NCBI RefSeq assembly: GCF_014851395.1
Contig: NW_024040707.1
Coordinates: 4,028,349 to 4,092,348 of the forward strand
Source: Micropterus salmoides
Taxonomy: Eukaryota > Chordata > Actinopteri > Centrarchiformes > Centrarchidae
Direction: 5' to 3'
Length of the DNA stretch: 64,000 bases
Under the pieces are notes generated by a model that made no database searches, was not told the origin of the DNA, and was given only the letters and a program-made list of their open reading frames with translations. The position numbers and the translations under genes were made by a program. Each line of letters begins with the position of its first letter. Within the stretch, counting starts at the first letter, position 1. Positions 54,725 to 64,000 of this stretch are shown piece by piece.

Positions 54725-55493
54725 TTCATTTGTGAAGATCAGTTTAGAACACATGAGGTGTCTCGCTCTGATGAGGATTTTGTTGAATCATCACTGAAAT
54801 TAACTATCATAAAACTTCTCGCTGTTTTGTTTTTTTTACACTTTAATGGTGTGATAGCAGACCAGGATGTTAAACAGGATTATCTTAATTAAACACTCAG
54901 AGGTGTTTGTTTAGAGATGCCATTAAAGAAGTCCACGTCATCAGGTTTTGAGTGTATGCTCTCATTATGGTGTTGACCCTGACATCAGATTTAACACCAA
55001 AGGAGTAATCTAATAGATACAGTATATCTCAGCACTGTCAAGTATCATGATTATGATGCTCTTTAAATATGTGCTTATATATATTTATCTTCCCAAAATG
55101 AATCTTGCATAAAGTAGGTATGAGTGTATTTGATCACTTCATATTTCTTAATTAATTATTGCTTTCTTTCTTATGTGTTATCTATTTATCTTCTCTTTTA
55201 TTGTTGTATTGTTATTATTGTTATTGTTGAGGCGCTCTGAAATTATATAAATCGAACTGATAAAACTGTCCACAAAAAGTAGATCATCATTTTATCAGCT
55301 ACAGAGCAGCTTCAGGTGTTGCAGAAACACAAGATTTTAAAGTTGCATTTGGAAAATAATGTTAACGTAAATTAACCGTGGCCACTGTGTTGACAGTCAT
55401 AATAGAGAGTGTACATTAGGTCTAGTCATTCTTTGTCTGCTGTCTGGATGAGTAGCTGAATGTGTTTGCTCTGAACAACTTTTTGTCATGTTG
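54725..55493. repeat. Direct duplication, second copy
   Basis: Nearly identical to 52410-53177, 2.3 kb downstream in the same orientation. At its end the sequence jumps from CATGTTG straight into Tc1 sequence (CAGTTCTGGAATATGG, also at 54311). The second unit therefore looks like a tandem copy with an internal deletion of about 1.1 kb. Confidence 0.85.
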
Positions 55494-55790
55494 CAGTTCT
55501 GGAATATGGTGGCACTGGTGAATAATGGGTTTCTGGTTGCTTCACGTTTAATTCTACTCAATTGTTCTGCAGTTAATTTGCGCCTTTTCTTCTTTTTGAG
55601 AAGAATATAAACCAATAATTGGTTTGCATCTGGGCCCAAACCTCTTTTTCCTGTCAGTGCATGAGCTGATGGTTTCCAAAGAATCAAAAGCTGGCAGGGT
55701 GGAATATTATCTTAACTCATCCTTGTGACTTTTTGAGCCAATCAAAAGCTTATGAATTAGGTTGTGTTAATTATTAGGATTATTATTATT
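55494..55790 (-). mobile_element. Tc1-like fragment after the second duplicate
   Basis: 55494-55612 matches 54310-54435 (GGGTTTCTGGTTGCTTCACG, TTTCTTCTTTTTGAGAAGAA). It then continues with Tc1-like sequence absent from the first unit and ends around a TTAATTATTAGGATTATT stretch. No clean terminal repeat. Confidence 0.6.
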
Positions 55791-55942
55791 ATTGTTATTA
55801 AGAAGAAGCTTGGGTGGTGGGTAATATAAAGACATGACACTGATTGCTGAACAGGAGATATTGGTTTATTGATTGAAATGAAAGCACATACTGAAAAACA
55901 AAGAAGAAAGGAAAATGGAATAAAAAGCCAAGTCATTTGTAC

Positions 55943-57647
55943 CTCCATTGTTAATATCCATACAGTTTTCTTTTCAGCCAGAGTTGCTGTCCCCTGCAGA
56001 CCAGCCTTTGAAGTCAAACTTGGAACCATCGCTCCACAGCCACACACCCTCCTGAAAGGAAAGGTTTTAACGGTCAATTCACGCTAGTCACAAAAAACGA
56101 ATCCCCCCAGTGGCATCTATGGCTGATTGTGAAGAAATATCCACCACTGAGATTCATGTCTTTCACTCCAGTACAATAAAGAGGAGTATGCATTTGTTTG
56201 TGATGCCAAAAACATAAAATTAAAAATTACCTTTTGAAAAACATTTTTTCAGAAATAATGTCAATGTTACTGAAGATAATCCACAGATGTTGCTGTGAGC
56301 ATGTTTCAGCAGGAACTATTTTGGTAAAAGAAAAACTGTGAAAACTGATCATGGATCAGTAACATTAAGTTGGTTTTTCAGTTTAAATGTTATTATTTAA
56401 TGGTTCCATTCACCACTTGGATTTTTTACAATTATGTTTTAGTTGGTTTGTTTTATGAAATATTAGTTATAGTTGTGTCCTGTTAAGAATATAATTTTAT
56501 TAAACCATTATTTATTCAGGGAGCTTCACGCAGAGCAACCTCTCATTTGCAGGAATGAAAGAATTTTCAAGATAATACATTATGATATAGGCCTACACAT
56601 TAATAAATGAAAGATTAAAAAAAAAAGCGCCATCAAATGCGTCTAATGCTCCTGTATTGCCGGCTATTTGCATGAACTCTGTTTGCTTCTTTCAGATTAT
56701 GGGGGGTGGTGTTGGGAAGTCGATAAAACGCGTGACAGTGTGTGGAGCTGGAAGTGCTAAAATTGTTTCCATGAATATTAGGCTTATTAATGGTTGTGAC
56801 GGGCCAAAATCATCAGCATTGCTGCATTTGTCCTGTAGAAAATAAACAAAGTGTCATCTCCACCTTCAATTTAACTGAAAACGCATTACTGTGTAAAGTC
56901 AGTGGTGAGATAACGCCCCCCATCAATTCGCTGACATGCCTGCGCTGTCCGACCCCGTATTATTAACTGCGCGTCGTCAGAATTCTTGTTCTCCTCTCCG
57001 CATGTCTCTGTCTCCACAGCACCATCACAAGCCCTACTGGCAGCTCCTAACCACTTCTCGAGCTGTCTTAAATAACTGGGAGAGTAAAAGTGATTCTTAG
57101 CTTTGAGAAATTTGATAACTTGCTTTTATTCTTAAGTTTAAAATTAGGAGTAAATTTCATGAATTCTCAGCACTTAAGACTGAAATGGCACGTTGAGAAG
57201 CTTTATAAATACCGGCCCTGGTCTGGTTGCCACTGACCATTATGGGGCTTTTGGGCACCTCAATGGTGGTAAATGAGGGAGGGCAAGCACTGTTTTTTTA
57301 CTTTCCACACCCAGATTTATCCTGCCTGTTAAACTGGTGACCTCCAGGTCACAAGCTTGCTTCTCTAACCTTTGGGTCACCACTGCCCCACCATCAAGAA
57401 CATCACATTGGTCAGATTACAAACGGGTACATTACAAGCACAATTTATTCAATATAAGACAGGCACACACGGGACAGATTAATCAGATCCTGTTTTTTGC
57501 TAAAATGCTCACCTTTGCAGTATCATAGCCTCCAACCCAAGTTGGTTTATCAACGCCAGTCACCTTACCAATCATCTCTCTGATGAACTTGTACTCATCT
57601 GTGGTTTGAAGAAGCAGAACATTCCCACCAAGAGATGTGTACAAATG
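55943..57647 (-). pseudogene. C-type lectin fragment, two exons, with internal stop
   Basis: Exon A (57647-57513, 135 nt, AG...GTGAGC) reads HLYTSLGGNVLLLQTTDEYK, FIREMIGKVTG and KPTWVGGYDTAK. Exon B (56051-55943, 109 nt, AG...GTACAA) continues in phase with EGVWLWSDGSKFDFKGWSAG, DSNSG, a TGA, then KENCMDINNG. This is the middle of a C-type lectin domain of the short secreted fish type (ladderlectin-like). The WIGG and W.WSDGS motifs are kept. The internal TGA, the absence of the last exon with the WND and final Cys segment, and no visible signal-peptide exon argue for a pseudogene. The L2-clade LINE insertion at 58.3 kb may have removed or separated the 5' part. Confidence 0.72.
56052..57512. 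other. Intron of the C-type lectin relic, nothing else recognised
   Basis: AT-rich with a CpG-bearing patch at about 56900-57000. The 62-residue frame at 56657-56845 and other short frames show no domain. Confidence 0.4.
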
Positions 57648-58306
57648 CTGAAGAAAGAGACAAAGTGAGAAGCAAAATAGACAGAAAGAGAACTAAAAAC
57701 AGAGCTGGATCAAAAATTCCTTTCATCAACTAACATCTCACTACGTGCACAATCTTGAACTGTGTGTACTAACAGAGTGGACAATGGAACAATGGATCCT
57801 GTGTAAATGGGTTTCTCTTCATATAAATAAATACATTTCCACCAAGTGGTGCAGAGAATGTCCCCCCTTCTCATATATTTTAGCATCAAACATTTCTTCA
57901 CAATAGTGGTAAACATGGTGACCCAGGTGTATCATCACTTTTATACACAAAGTGATGCCCTTGTTGACAGCAATCGGCAAACTCTAAAATGTTGAACTTG
58001 TGCATGAATGGTTGAAAATTTAGCACTTAGCATTAACAAATGAATCAACAAATGAGTTTTATTGAATAAAAACCTAAAGGAAACAGCTGTTTTGTCCAAC
58101 TAGAATTAATATTATAGCCTACTAGTGGTAAGCTTTATTAGTAGTCTATACCATTTGAAATTTGAAATCTGAAATTATAATAAATACAAAAACATTAGCC
58201 CTATCTTAACCACAGGGTTGTAATGTCAGAAAACAGTTTTATTTGTGAACAATTTAAATTGTTGAATCTCAACTAATATAATAATAATATTATAAAATAT
58301 TTGTTA
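57648..58306. other. Gene-free stretch upstream of the C-type lectin exons
   Basis: I looked for a signal-peptide or first CTLD exon (CPxGW motif) on the minus strand and found none. AT-rich toward the LINE junction. Confidence 0.4.
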
Positions 58307-61300
58307 TACCTATCATATGTGTTATAATTTATCGCTCCTCAAAACCGCCTGGAGGATTTTTATCAGAACTTCCTGAATTTTTATCTACTCTGGTTTTAAA
58401 TTATGACAGAATTGTTCTTTGTGGCGATTTTAATATTCATGTTGATGACCCCACCAATGTTAATGCAACTGACTTTTTAAATATGGCCACTTCTTTTAAC
58501 TTCAAACAACATGTCAAAGGGCAAACACATAACCGTGGTCATACACTGGACTTGGTTTTTACCCTGGGTGTCAGCATTTCCTCTGTGGAATTAGTGGACA
58601 TGACCATATCTGACCACAGATGTATTGTTTTTAGCTGCGATTTGCCTGTTACTCATGCCGCCTCACCAAGCTCCGTGTGTTCTCGCATCTTTAATGAACA
58701 AAGTGTTTCAAAGTTTTGCGCATTCTTTCAGAGCCAAAGCCAACACCTGTCTGATTCCAACACCAACAATCTGGTCGATCACTTCAATCATATCTGCTTG
58801 TCATCACTAAATATTACTGCTCCTCTAAAGGTTAGGCCTACGTCTAAAGCTAGTAAGCAACCCTGGATAAATGACAGCATTCGCAGCCTAAAAAGGGAAT
58901 GCAGGAAAGCAGAGCGCAGATGGAAAAAATCCAGTCTCCAAGTCCATTACCTCAGTCTGAAGGATTTATTAATTAACTACAATAACACTGTTAAGGTGCG
59001 AGACCACACTATTTTTCTGAACTCATTACTACACATAAACACAATCCCAGGTTTCTGTTTAAGACTGTGGATCAGCTGGTAAACCCAACCCCTCCTTGTG
59101 CCTCAGCTGGAAGTAATCATGACTGAATTGTTTTGATCTTATTTTACCAATAAGGTGGTGTCAATCAGAGTCTCTATTACCCCCGTGGCCTCTTACTCAG
59201 AGGTTCCCCACTAGCAACAAGACAATTTTAACCAGTTTTATCCCATCGACTTGTCTGAGCTTTTAAAAACAGTAGAGTGTCCTCCAGCCCACTTGATGTA
59301 ATACCTACAAAGTTTTTACTGAAAGTAATGGATTCTGTTGGGCCCCATTTGATATCTGTTTTCAACAGCTCCCTATCTACTGGTTGTGTCCCTGATTATT
59401 TTAAAACGGCTTGCGTGAACCCACTTTTAAAGAAACCTGGTTTAGATCCCTCCCTCCCACATAATAACTGCCTTTTATTGCAAAGATTCTAGAAAGAATT
59501 GTGTCCAAACAGCTGCTCACTGTACTGGAAAATAACAAATTATCTGAAAAGTTTCAGTCTGGTTTTAGGAAGTACCACTGCACTGAGACTTCTGCCTGCT
59601 TAAAGTCACCAATGACCTTTTAATGTCTGCTGATGAAGGCCTGTGCTCAGTCCTGGTACTCCTGGACCTTAGTGCTGCTTATGACACCATTGATCACAAC
59701 ATCATGTTAGACAGATTGAGGCACTGGGTGGGGATCTCTGGTACTGCCCTAGAATGGTTTTCATCCTACCTGTCAAATAGGAAGTTTGGCATGTCTGTAA
59801 ACAACTATATCTCTTTGTTCTGTCCAGTTAAATATGGTGTGCCTCAGGGGTCGGTTTTAGGACCCATTTTGTTTTCCTTGTATCTGCCTCCCCTTGGACA
59901 TTATCCATAAACATGGTATTTCTTTTCATATTTATGCTGATGACACACAAATGTACTTGCCCGTCAGATCCACAGACCCTGGAATGCTGAGTTCACTTAA
60001 CAACTGCCTTTGTGAAGTTAAAAAATGGATGTCAAATAATTTCCTCCAGCTGAACTCAGACAAAACAGAAATCCTGGTCATTGTGGGAACCAGCAGATGG
60101 CAGTATTTGTTTTGCCATCTGCTGGTTCCCTAGTAAATCACATTAAGCCTGTGGCAAAGAACCTTGGTGTTTGGTCTGATAGTAATTTAAATTTTGAGCA
60201 GCACACCTCAAAGCTTGTCCAATCATGTTTTTATTAACTTAGAAATATAGCAAAAAAAAAAAAAAAACGATCTATGTGAAGCCGGGACAAGTTACACACG
60301 CACACAACTTCAAATACGATTTGTGGGGTTTCTTTTTATTGTTTTCCCACCTTCAGGGCTGGTAATTTAATGTAAAATAAAGCAAAAATGCAGTCGCTCC
60401 ACTGAAGTAACTGGTGAATGTACGAATGTATGAAAATAAAATGGTCTTTTTTGAGTCGAAAATAGAAACTCAATACTAATTCTGCAATGATGCAGCAACT
60501 ATTACATATACAACAGGAATGCAGCCCAAAGTTGGCACATAAAGCGACATAAACACGGTTACAAAAATACAGCAGTGGCACCTCTATTAAGAGGACAAAA
60601 AAAACAATTACAACACTGCACAGTGAACATTACACATCAGTTGTGCAGTTATACAAATAAAAACAACATTCATTAGGTAACTTCCGTTTCATACCTAACT
60701 CACGGATAACGAGCTCTCGTGGCCAACGCGTTGGGTTTCTTCCACAAGCATCGGCTATCCTATACGCAACAATTACATACAATGTGGAATACATAAATCA
60801 TACACCACTAAACAAACACATTAGCATATTGTGCGTAATAACTCACAAGAACAAAACATTATTAATAAATGTTCTCACCGATAACAGCAGCAGCCAGTCC
60901 ATGCAAAATAGTGCAGTTTACTTCCTGTATTTTCCCGGCGCCCCTTGACCTCTCGGCCAGCATGCGGCTTTTTGAGCCAGCAACCCTATGCCCTCTGCTG
61001 TCTAAAATCAACACCTGCAACATTCTCGCTACAGCAGAAAATTGTGCAAACAGGTTTTATAACTTGAATGTCCTGTATATTTAAGGTTTGACAATATCAC
61101 CTGGTTACATTTGTAAATTTTTAACCTTAACTTTTAGACCGTTTTACACGCCTTCATCTCATCACGCCTGGATTATTGCAACAGCCTTTTCACTTGTTTA
61201 ACCCAAAACTCTACTGATTGACTCCAGACTGTCCAGAACTCAGCTGCCAGGCTTTTAACCAGAACAAAGAAATATGACTACATTACCCCTATTTTAGCTT

Positions 61301-61805
61301 CATTACACTGGCTCCCAGTATGTTTTAGAATTGACTTTAAAATTTTATTGATCACTTTTAAAGCTCTTCATGGCCTCCCGCCTTGTTATATTTCTGAACT
61401 TTTAGTCCCGTACGCACCAGCACGTACCTTGAGATCCTCGGGCAGAGGTCTGTTGTCTGTTCCAGAGTCTCGACTGAAAACTAAAGGGGACAGAGCGTTT
61501 GCTGTCAGGGCCCCGAGGCTCTGGAACAGCCTGCCCGAGGAAATCAGGTCAGCTGAGTCGGTGAACTCTTTTAAGTCCCTTCTTAAAATCATACTTTTAT
61601 AGGAGAGCCTTTCCCGATCTTATTTGACGTTATTTTATCCCTTTTATTTTATTCTATTTTACTTATTGTATATTTATCTTAAACATAGTTTTTAGTCATT
61701 TTAAATGTTTTCTTCCTTTTATCTTGTATTGTTTTTGTATTATTGTCTTTTGGGCATTATTGTCTTTACACTTGTTAAAGCACTTTGTAACTTGTTGAAA
61801 ATAAA
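58307..61805 (+). mobile_element. L2-clade LINE, 5'-truncated, with foreign insert
   Basis: Same family as 41460-45955, here on the plus strand. It begins inside the endonuclease domain (IIYRSSKPPGGF, GDFNIHVDD, SDHRCIVF) and continues through RT pieces (DLSAAYDTIDH, GVPQGSVLGPILF, YADDTQMYLP) to the C-terminal part at 61130-61605 (LHWLPVCFRIDFKIL, RLWNSLPEEI). The 3' tail is AAAGCACTTTGTAACTTG with ATT repeats near 61800. Frameshifts and stops are frequent. About 840 bp at 60285-61125 are foreign. 5' truncation is typical of target-primed reverse transcription. Confidence 0.88.
60285..61125. mobile_element. Unclassified insert inside the LINE
   Basis: The LINE sequence stops after CGATCTATGT and resumes at TTAACTTTTAGACCG, as comparison with 42100-42130 shows. 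The insert has CpG-rich parts (CCCGGCGCC, CCAACGCGTTGG). On the minus strand a short ATG frame encodes MDWLLLLS followed by GGTGAG, like a signal-peptide exon with a splice donor (about 60896-60876). Poly(A)-like signals lie near its other end. A solo LTR or an unspliced retrocopy are both possible; no target duplication is clear. Confidence 0.5.
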
Positions 61806-62617
61806 GATTATTATCATTATTGTTACAAATACTCTATTGTGTGACCTGTAAATTTATTAATGTTATACTAACATTATATTTTGTATTTATCTGGCACTTT
61901 CCACTTCAAGCACTGACTGAAAATGTACCTCTGCATCAGCCCAATGCTGTTCACTGTTGTGGAACATGTAACATTGTTAGCCAAACACAGTCCAACCGTC
62001 AGGGCAGGTTTTATAGCAACACAATTCCTCCAATGTTCCAAGGCCAGTGGAGGTCTTAGAATATTGTTCCTCAGCACAACATTTATGGACACATTAGAAA
62101 CAGTTAAGTAACGAGCAATCTTAGGATCAAGTGCAGCTACAGTATTTCACCTCCACCACTCTGAGCACTAACCTGATTCTGTCTCACTTGATGCCTGTGA
62201 AGACACAGAACTGATCTGCAGTATGTAAATCATCTCGGATTTGCCTCTATTTGGAACTTTCAATTTGAATTAAAAATACAGTGTCTGTTAGTTTTATTGA
62301 TCAAGATGTGTTTTGTTCACTTCACTTTTGTTCAAAACATTCAATTTCATAAATTTTGGAAACATAATGTTGGGCTGTAAGAGCCCTTGTAGGACCGTTT
62401 TTATTTAATGTTTAAGTTATTTTAAGTTTAGGTATTATAACAGGAAGATAAAATAAAAATAGAACTACATGAAAATGAAGTGAACACTAAAAGTAATTAC
62501 GAACAGATGAAAACTTGTTTCTGTAAGAATGAGAGCCGTGCTTTGTTGTGATGATCAGATGAGTTCCACTTGCAGCAGTAGCAGGTAGCAGGGTCTCGTT
62601 GAGAAGGAAACCCAGCG

Positions 62618-62625
62618 TTTATATA
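62618..62625 (-). promoter_or_regulatory. TATA box candidate, minus strand
   Basis: TATATAAA on the minus strand, followed about 30 bp later by TTCTCAACGAGACCCTGC. It is the best core-promoter-like site in this region and points toward the C-type lectin relic. The intervening LINE would separate it from those exons. No exon or clear splice donor follows, so the link is only a suggestion. Confidence 0.35.
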
Positions 62626-63024
62626 CCTTCTCTGGGTGCAACTCACACACCTGCAACATGTCTTTCTACGATCACATGATATTGTTTGACTATTGTAGTA
62701 AAACACAAGTAATCTATTATGTACATAGCCCTATAACTATCACCTACAGCATGTACTTCAGAAATTCAGCAGGGGTCTGTGGAGTGATGCTACCCTGTGG
62801 GTGTTTGCAGTTTATGTTAAACCTCACATTCCAGTCCAGTCTACTAACAGTTACAAACAAGGACTATATGGAAATTAAGCAAACATCATTGAATGGCATT
62901 GTTTTGGACTCTTAAAACCCTCATTATCAAATCAGATTCATTTTTAAAAAACTAATAAAAAAGCTTATCATATATACATATACATTATAATTGAGTCAAC
63001 CACTCTTGGGTTATTATGAATACT

Positions 63025-63049
63025 TATATATATATATATATATATATAT
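63025..63049. repeat. (TA)n microsatellite
   Basis: About 12 uninterrupted TA units. Confidence 0.85.
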
Positions 63050-63164
63050 GAATAATTATTTAGCTTTACTTTAACATCTTGGTTGTACAATTAGTGCCAA
63101 ATTGATTTTTATGTCTATGGAAGCCAGCCTGCATGGCAACCGACTTTTAATCGTTCTTCCTTTA

Positions 63165-63395
63165 CAACAATGACTTCAATTTTATCTTTGTTTAATTGAA
63201 GAAAATTCTGTCACATCTAACTGTTGATTTGTTCAATACAGTTACTCAGCATTTGTATGGGATCACAGTCACCTAGTGATATGGTTATGTAAATCTGTGT
63301 GTCATCTGCATAGTTATGATAACATATTTTATTGTTTTTCGTCATCTGAACCAGTGGAAGCATGTAGATGTTAAACAGAAGGGTTTAAGCTTTGC
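63165..63395 (-). mobile_element. LINE RT relic, minus strand
   Basis: On the minus strand the remnants LHASTGSDD and YAD-type residues near CATAGTTATGATAAC, followed by QMLSNCIEQINS-like and NFLQLNKDKIE-like stretches, match the YADDTQ...NFLQLN region of L2-type LINEs. Heavily mutated. Confidence 0.5.
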
Positions 63396-63514
63396 CTCGT
63401 CAGAGCAATCACTAACAATCTTAAATTTGTAATAAGTCTTAAAATGAAACTTTGTTAGACCAAGATAACAGCATAGCTGTTCTTATCGAGTCTACCCTCC
63501 CACCTTCAGTTTTA

Positions 63515-64000
63515 TGAGCCAAGCTAGAGTGCATAAGAAAGGAGGTGGAGTTGCCATTTTGTTTAATGACTCCCTCCAATGCAAGAAGATGTTTTGAAGA
63601 TGTGGCTCTTCAGTTGAATTTCTCTTCTCAAGCTACATTCCTAAGTCCTAAATAAAATAAATAAATCAAGCTACTCTTAAAAAAGAGTAATCTAGACAAG
63701 TCACTTATGAGCAATTATAGGCCCATATCAAATCACCCATTTTTACGTTAAATCATTAAAAAGCTGTTTTGATGTCTTCCAGTCATGATTTCGACCACAC
63801 CACAGCACTGAGACGGCTCTTGTTAAGGTCTTCGCTATCATTCATTTAAACATTGACAGTGGGAGAATTTAGTACTTAGAACTTAGTATTATTGGATTTC
63901 AGTGCTGCTTTCGACTCGGTTGACCATAACATATATTTCTAGACAGACTGGAAAACGAGTGAAAAAGAGTGGGATTTTCTGGCACAGTACCAAACTGGTT
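63515..64000 (+). mobile_element. LINE relic continuing past the window edge
   Basis: The plus strand shows KKGGGVAILFNDSLQCKKM (endonuclease-type), then after a gap SNYRPIS, then HHSTETALVKVF and finally ISVLLS/DFSAAFDSVDHN in shifting frames (RT palm). It is an L2-like or Rex-like LINE with internal deletions. The 3' end lies outside the window. Confidence 0.65.

Larger units (their letters stand above)
61806..63164. other. Mostly gene-free region
   Basis: No coding domain recognised. It contains the TATA-like site at 62618-62625 and a (TA)n run at 63025-63049. The short ORFs here have no motif. Confidence 0.4.

Noticed and set aside
52410..55493. LTR pair of one retrotransposon (two direct 770-bp copies)
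   Set aside because: The copies lack TG..CA ends and target repeats, contain no LTR signals, and are homologous to a lectin-relic intron, so a local duplication fits better.

Overview
The window comes from a bony fish (teleost) nuclear genome. Genes are split by GT-AG introns, the DNA is AT-rich, and most of the sequence consists of fish-typical transposons: Tc1-like elements, L2-clade and other LINEs, a Penelope-like element, solo LTRs, hAT-like and other MITEs, and tRNA-derived SINE pieces. There are no operons, ribosome binding sites or CRISPR arrays.

The main gene content is a tandem array of L-rhamnose-binding lectin genes (SUEL/Gal_Lectin family), all on the minus strand. Three copies are complete and open. 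Copy 1 (7652-14736, 227 aa), copy 2 (22064-32220, 231 aa) and copy 3 (35361-40344, 238 aa) each have nine exons of almost identical size. Each encodes a signal peptide and two carbohydrate-recognition domains carrying the YGR and DPC..KYLE motifs. Two relics flank them: an orphan exon-5 fragment near 0.6 kb and a decayed copy at 46.6-48.2 kb, with a further scrap at 50.0 kb. Copies 1 and 2, with their flanks, form a duplicated block of about 12 kb (about 7.2-19.45 kb and 21.5-33.4 kb). This lets insertions present in only one copy be dated against an empty site in the other.

Layout: 0-2 kb LINE, lectin and Penelope debris plus a MITE; 2.27-3.90 kb a Tc1 element with a broken transposase; 4.5 kb a Harbinger fragment; 5.9-6.8 kb a MITE; 7.3-14.8 kb lectin 1; 15.4-17.8 kb a MITE with a solo LTR and a Penelope-like element nested inside; 18.7-19.4 kb a solo LTR; 20-21.4 kb LINE and SINEs; 21.5-32.3 kb lectin 2; 35-40.4 kb lectin 3; 41.5-45.95 kb a nearly full-length L2-clade LINE with intact ORF1; 46-55.8 kb lectin relic, LTR with nested hAT, two Tc1 elements and a local complex duplication; 55.9-57.7 kb two exons of a C-type lectin pseudogene; 58.3-61.8 kb a second L2-clade LINE split by an unclassified insert; 61.8-64 kb a TATA-like site and two LINE relics.

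The three intact lectins are predicted to be secreted, soluble, disulfide-rich proteins that bind rhamnose or galactose sugars on microbes or eggs. That role is known for the family and is not shown by the sequence. Beyond this array and one neighbouring C-type lectin relic I see no host genes. I did not find a clearly new biological system; the most informative material is the lectin array history and the nested transposons.
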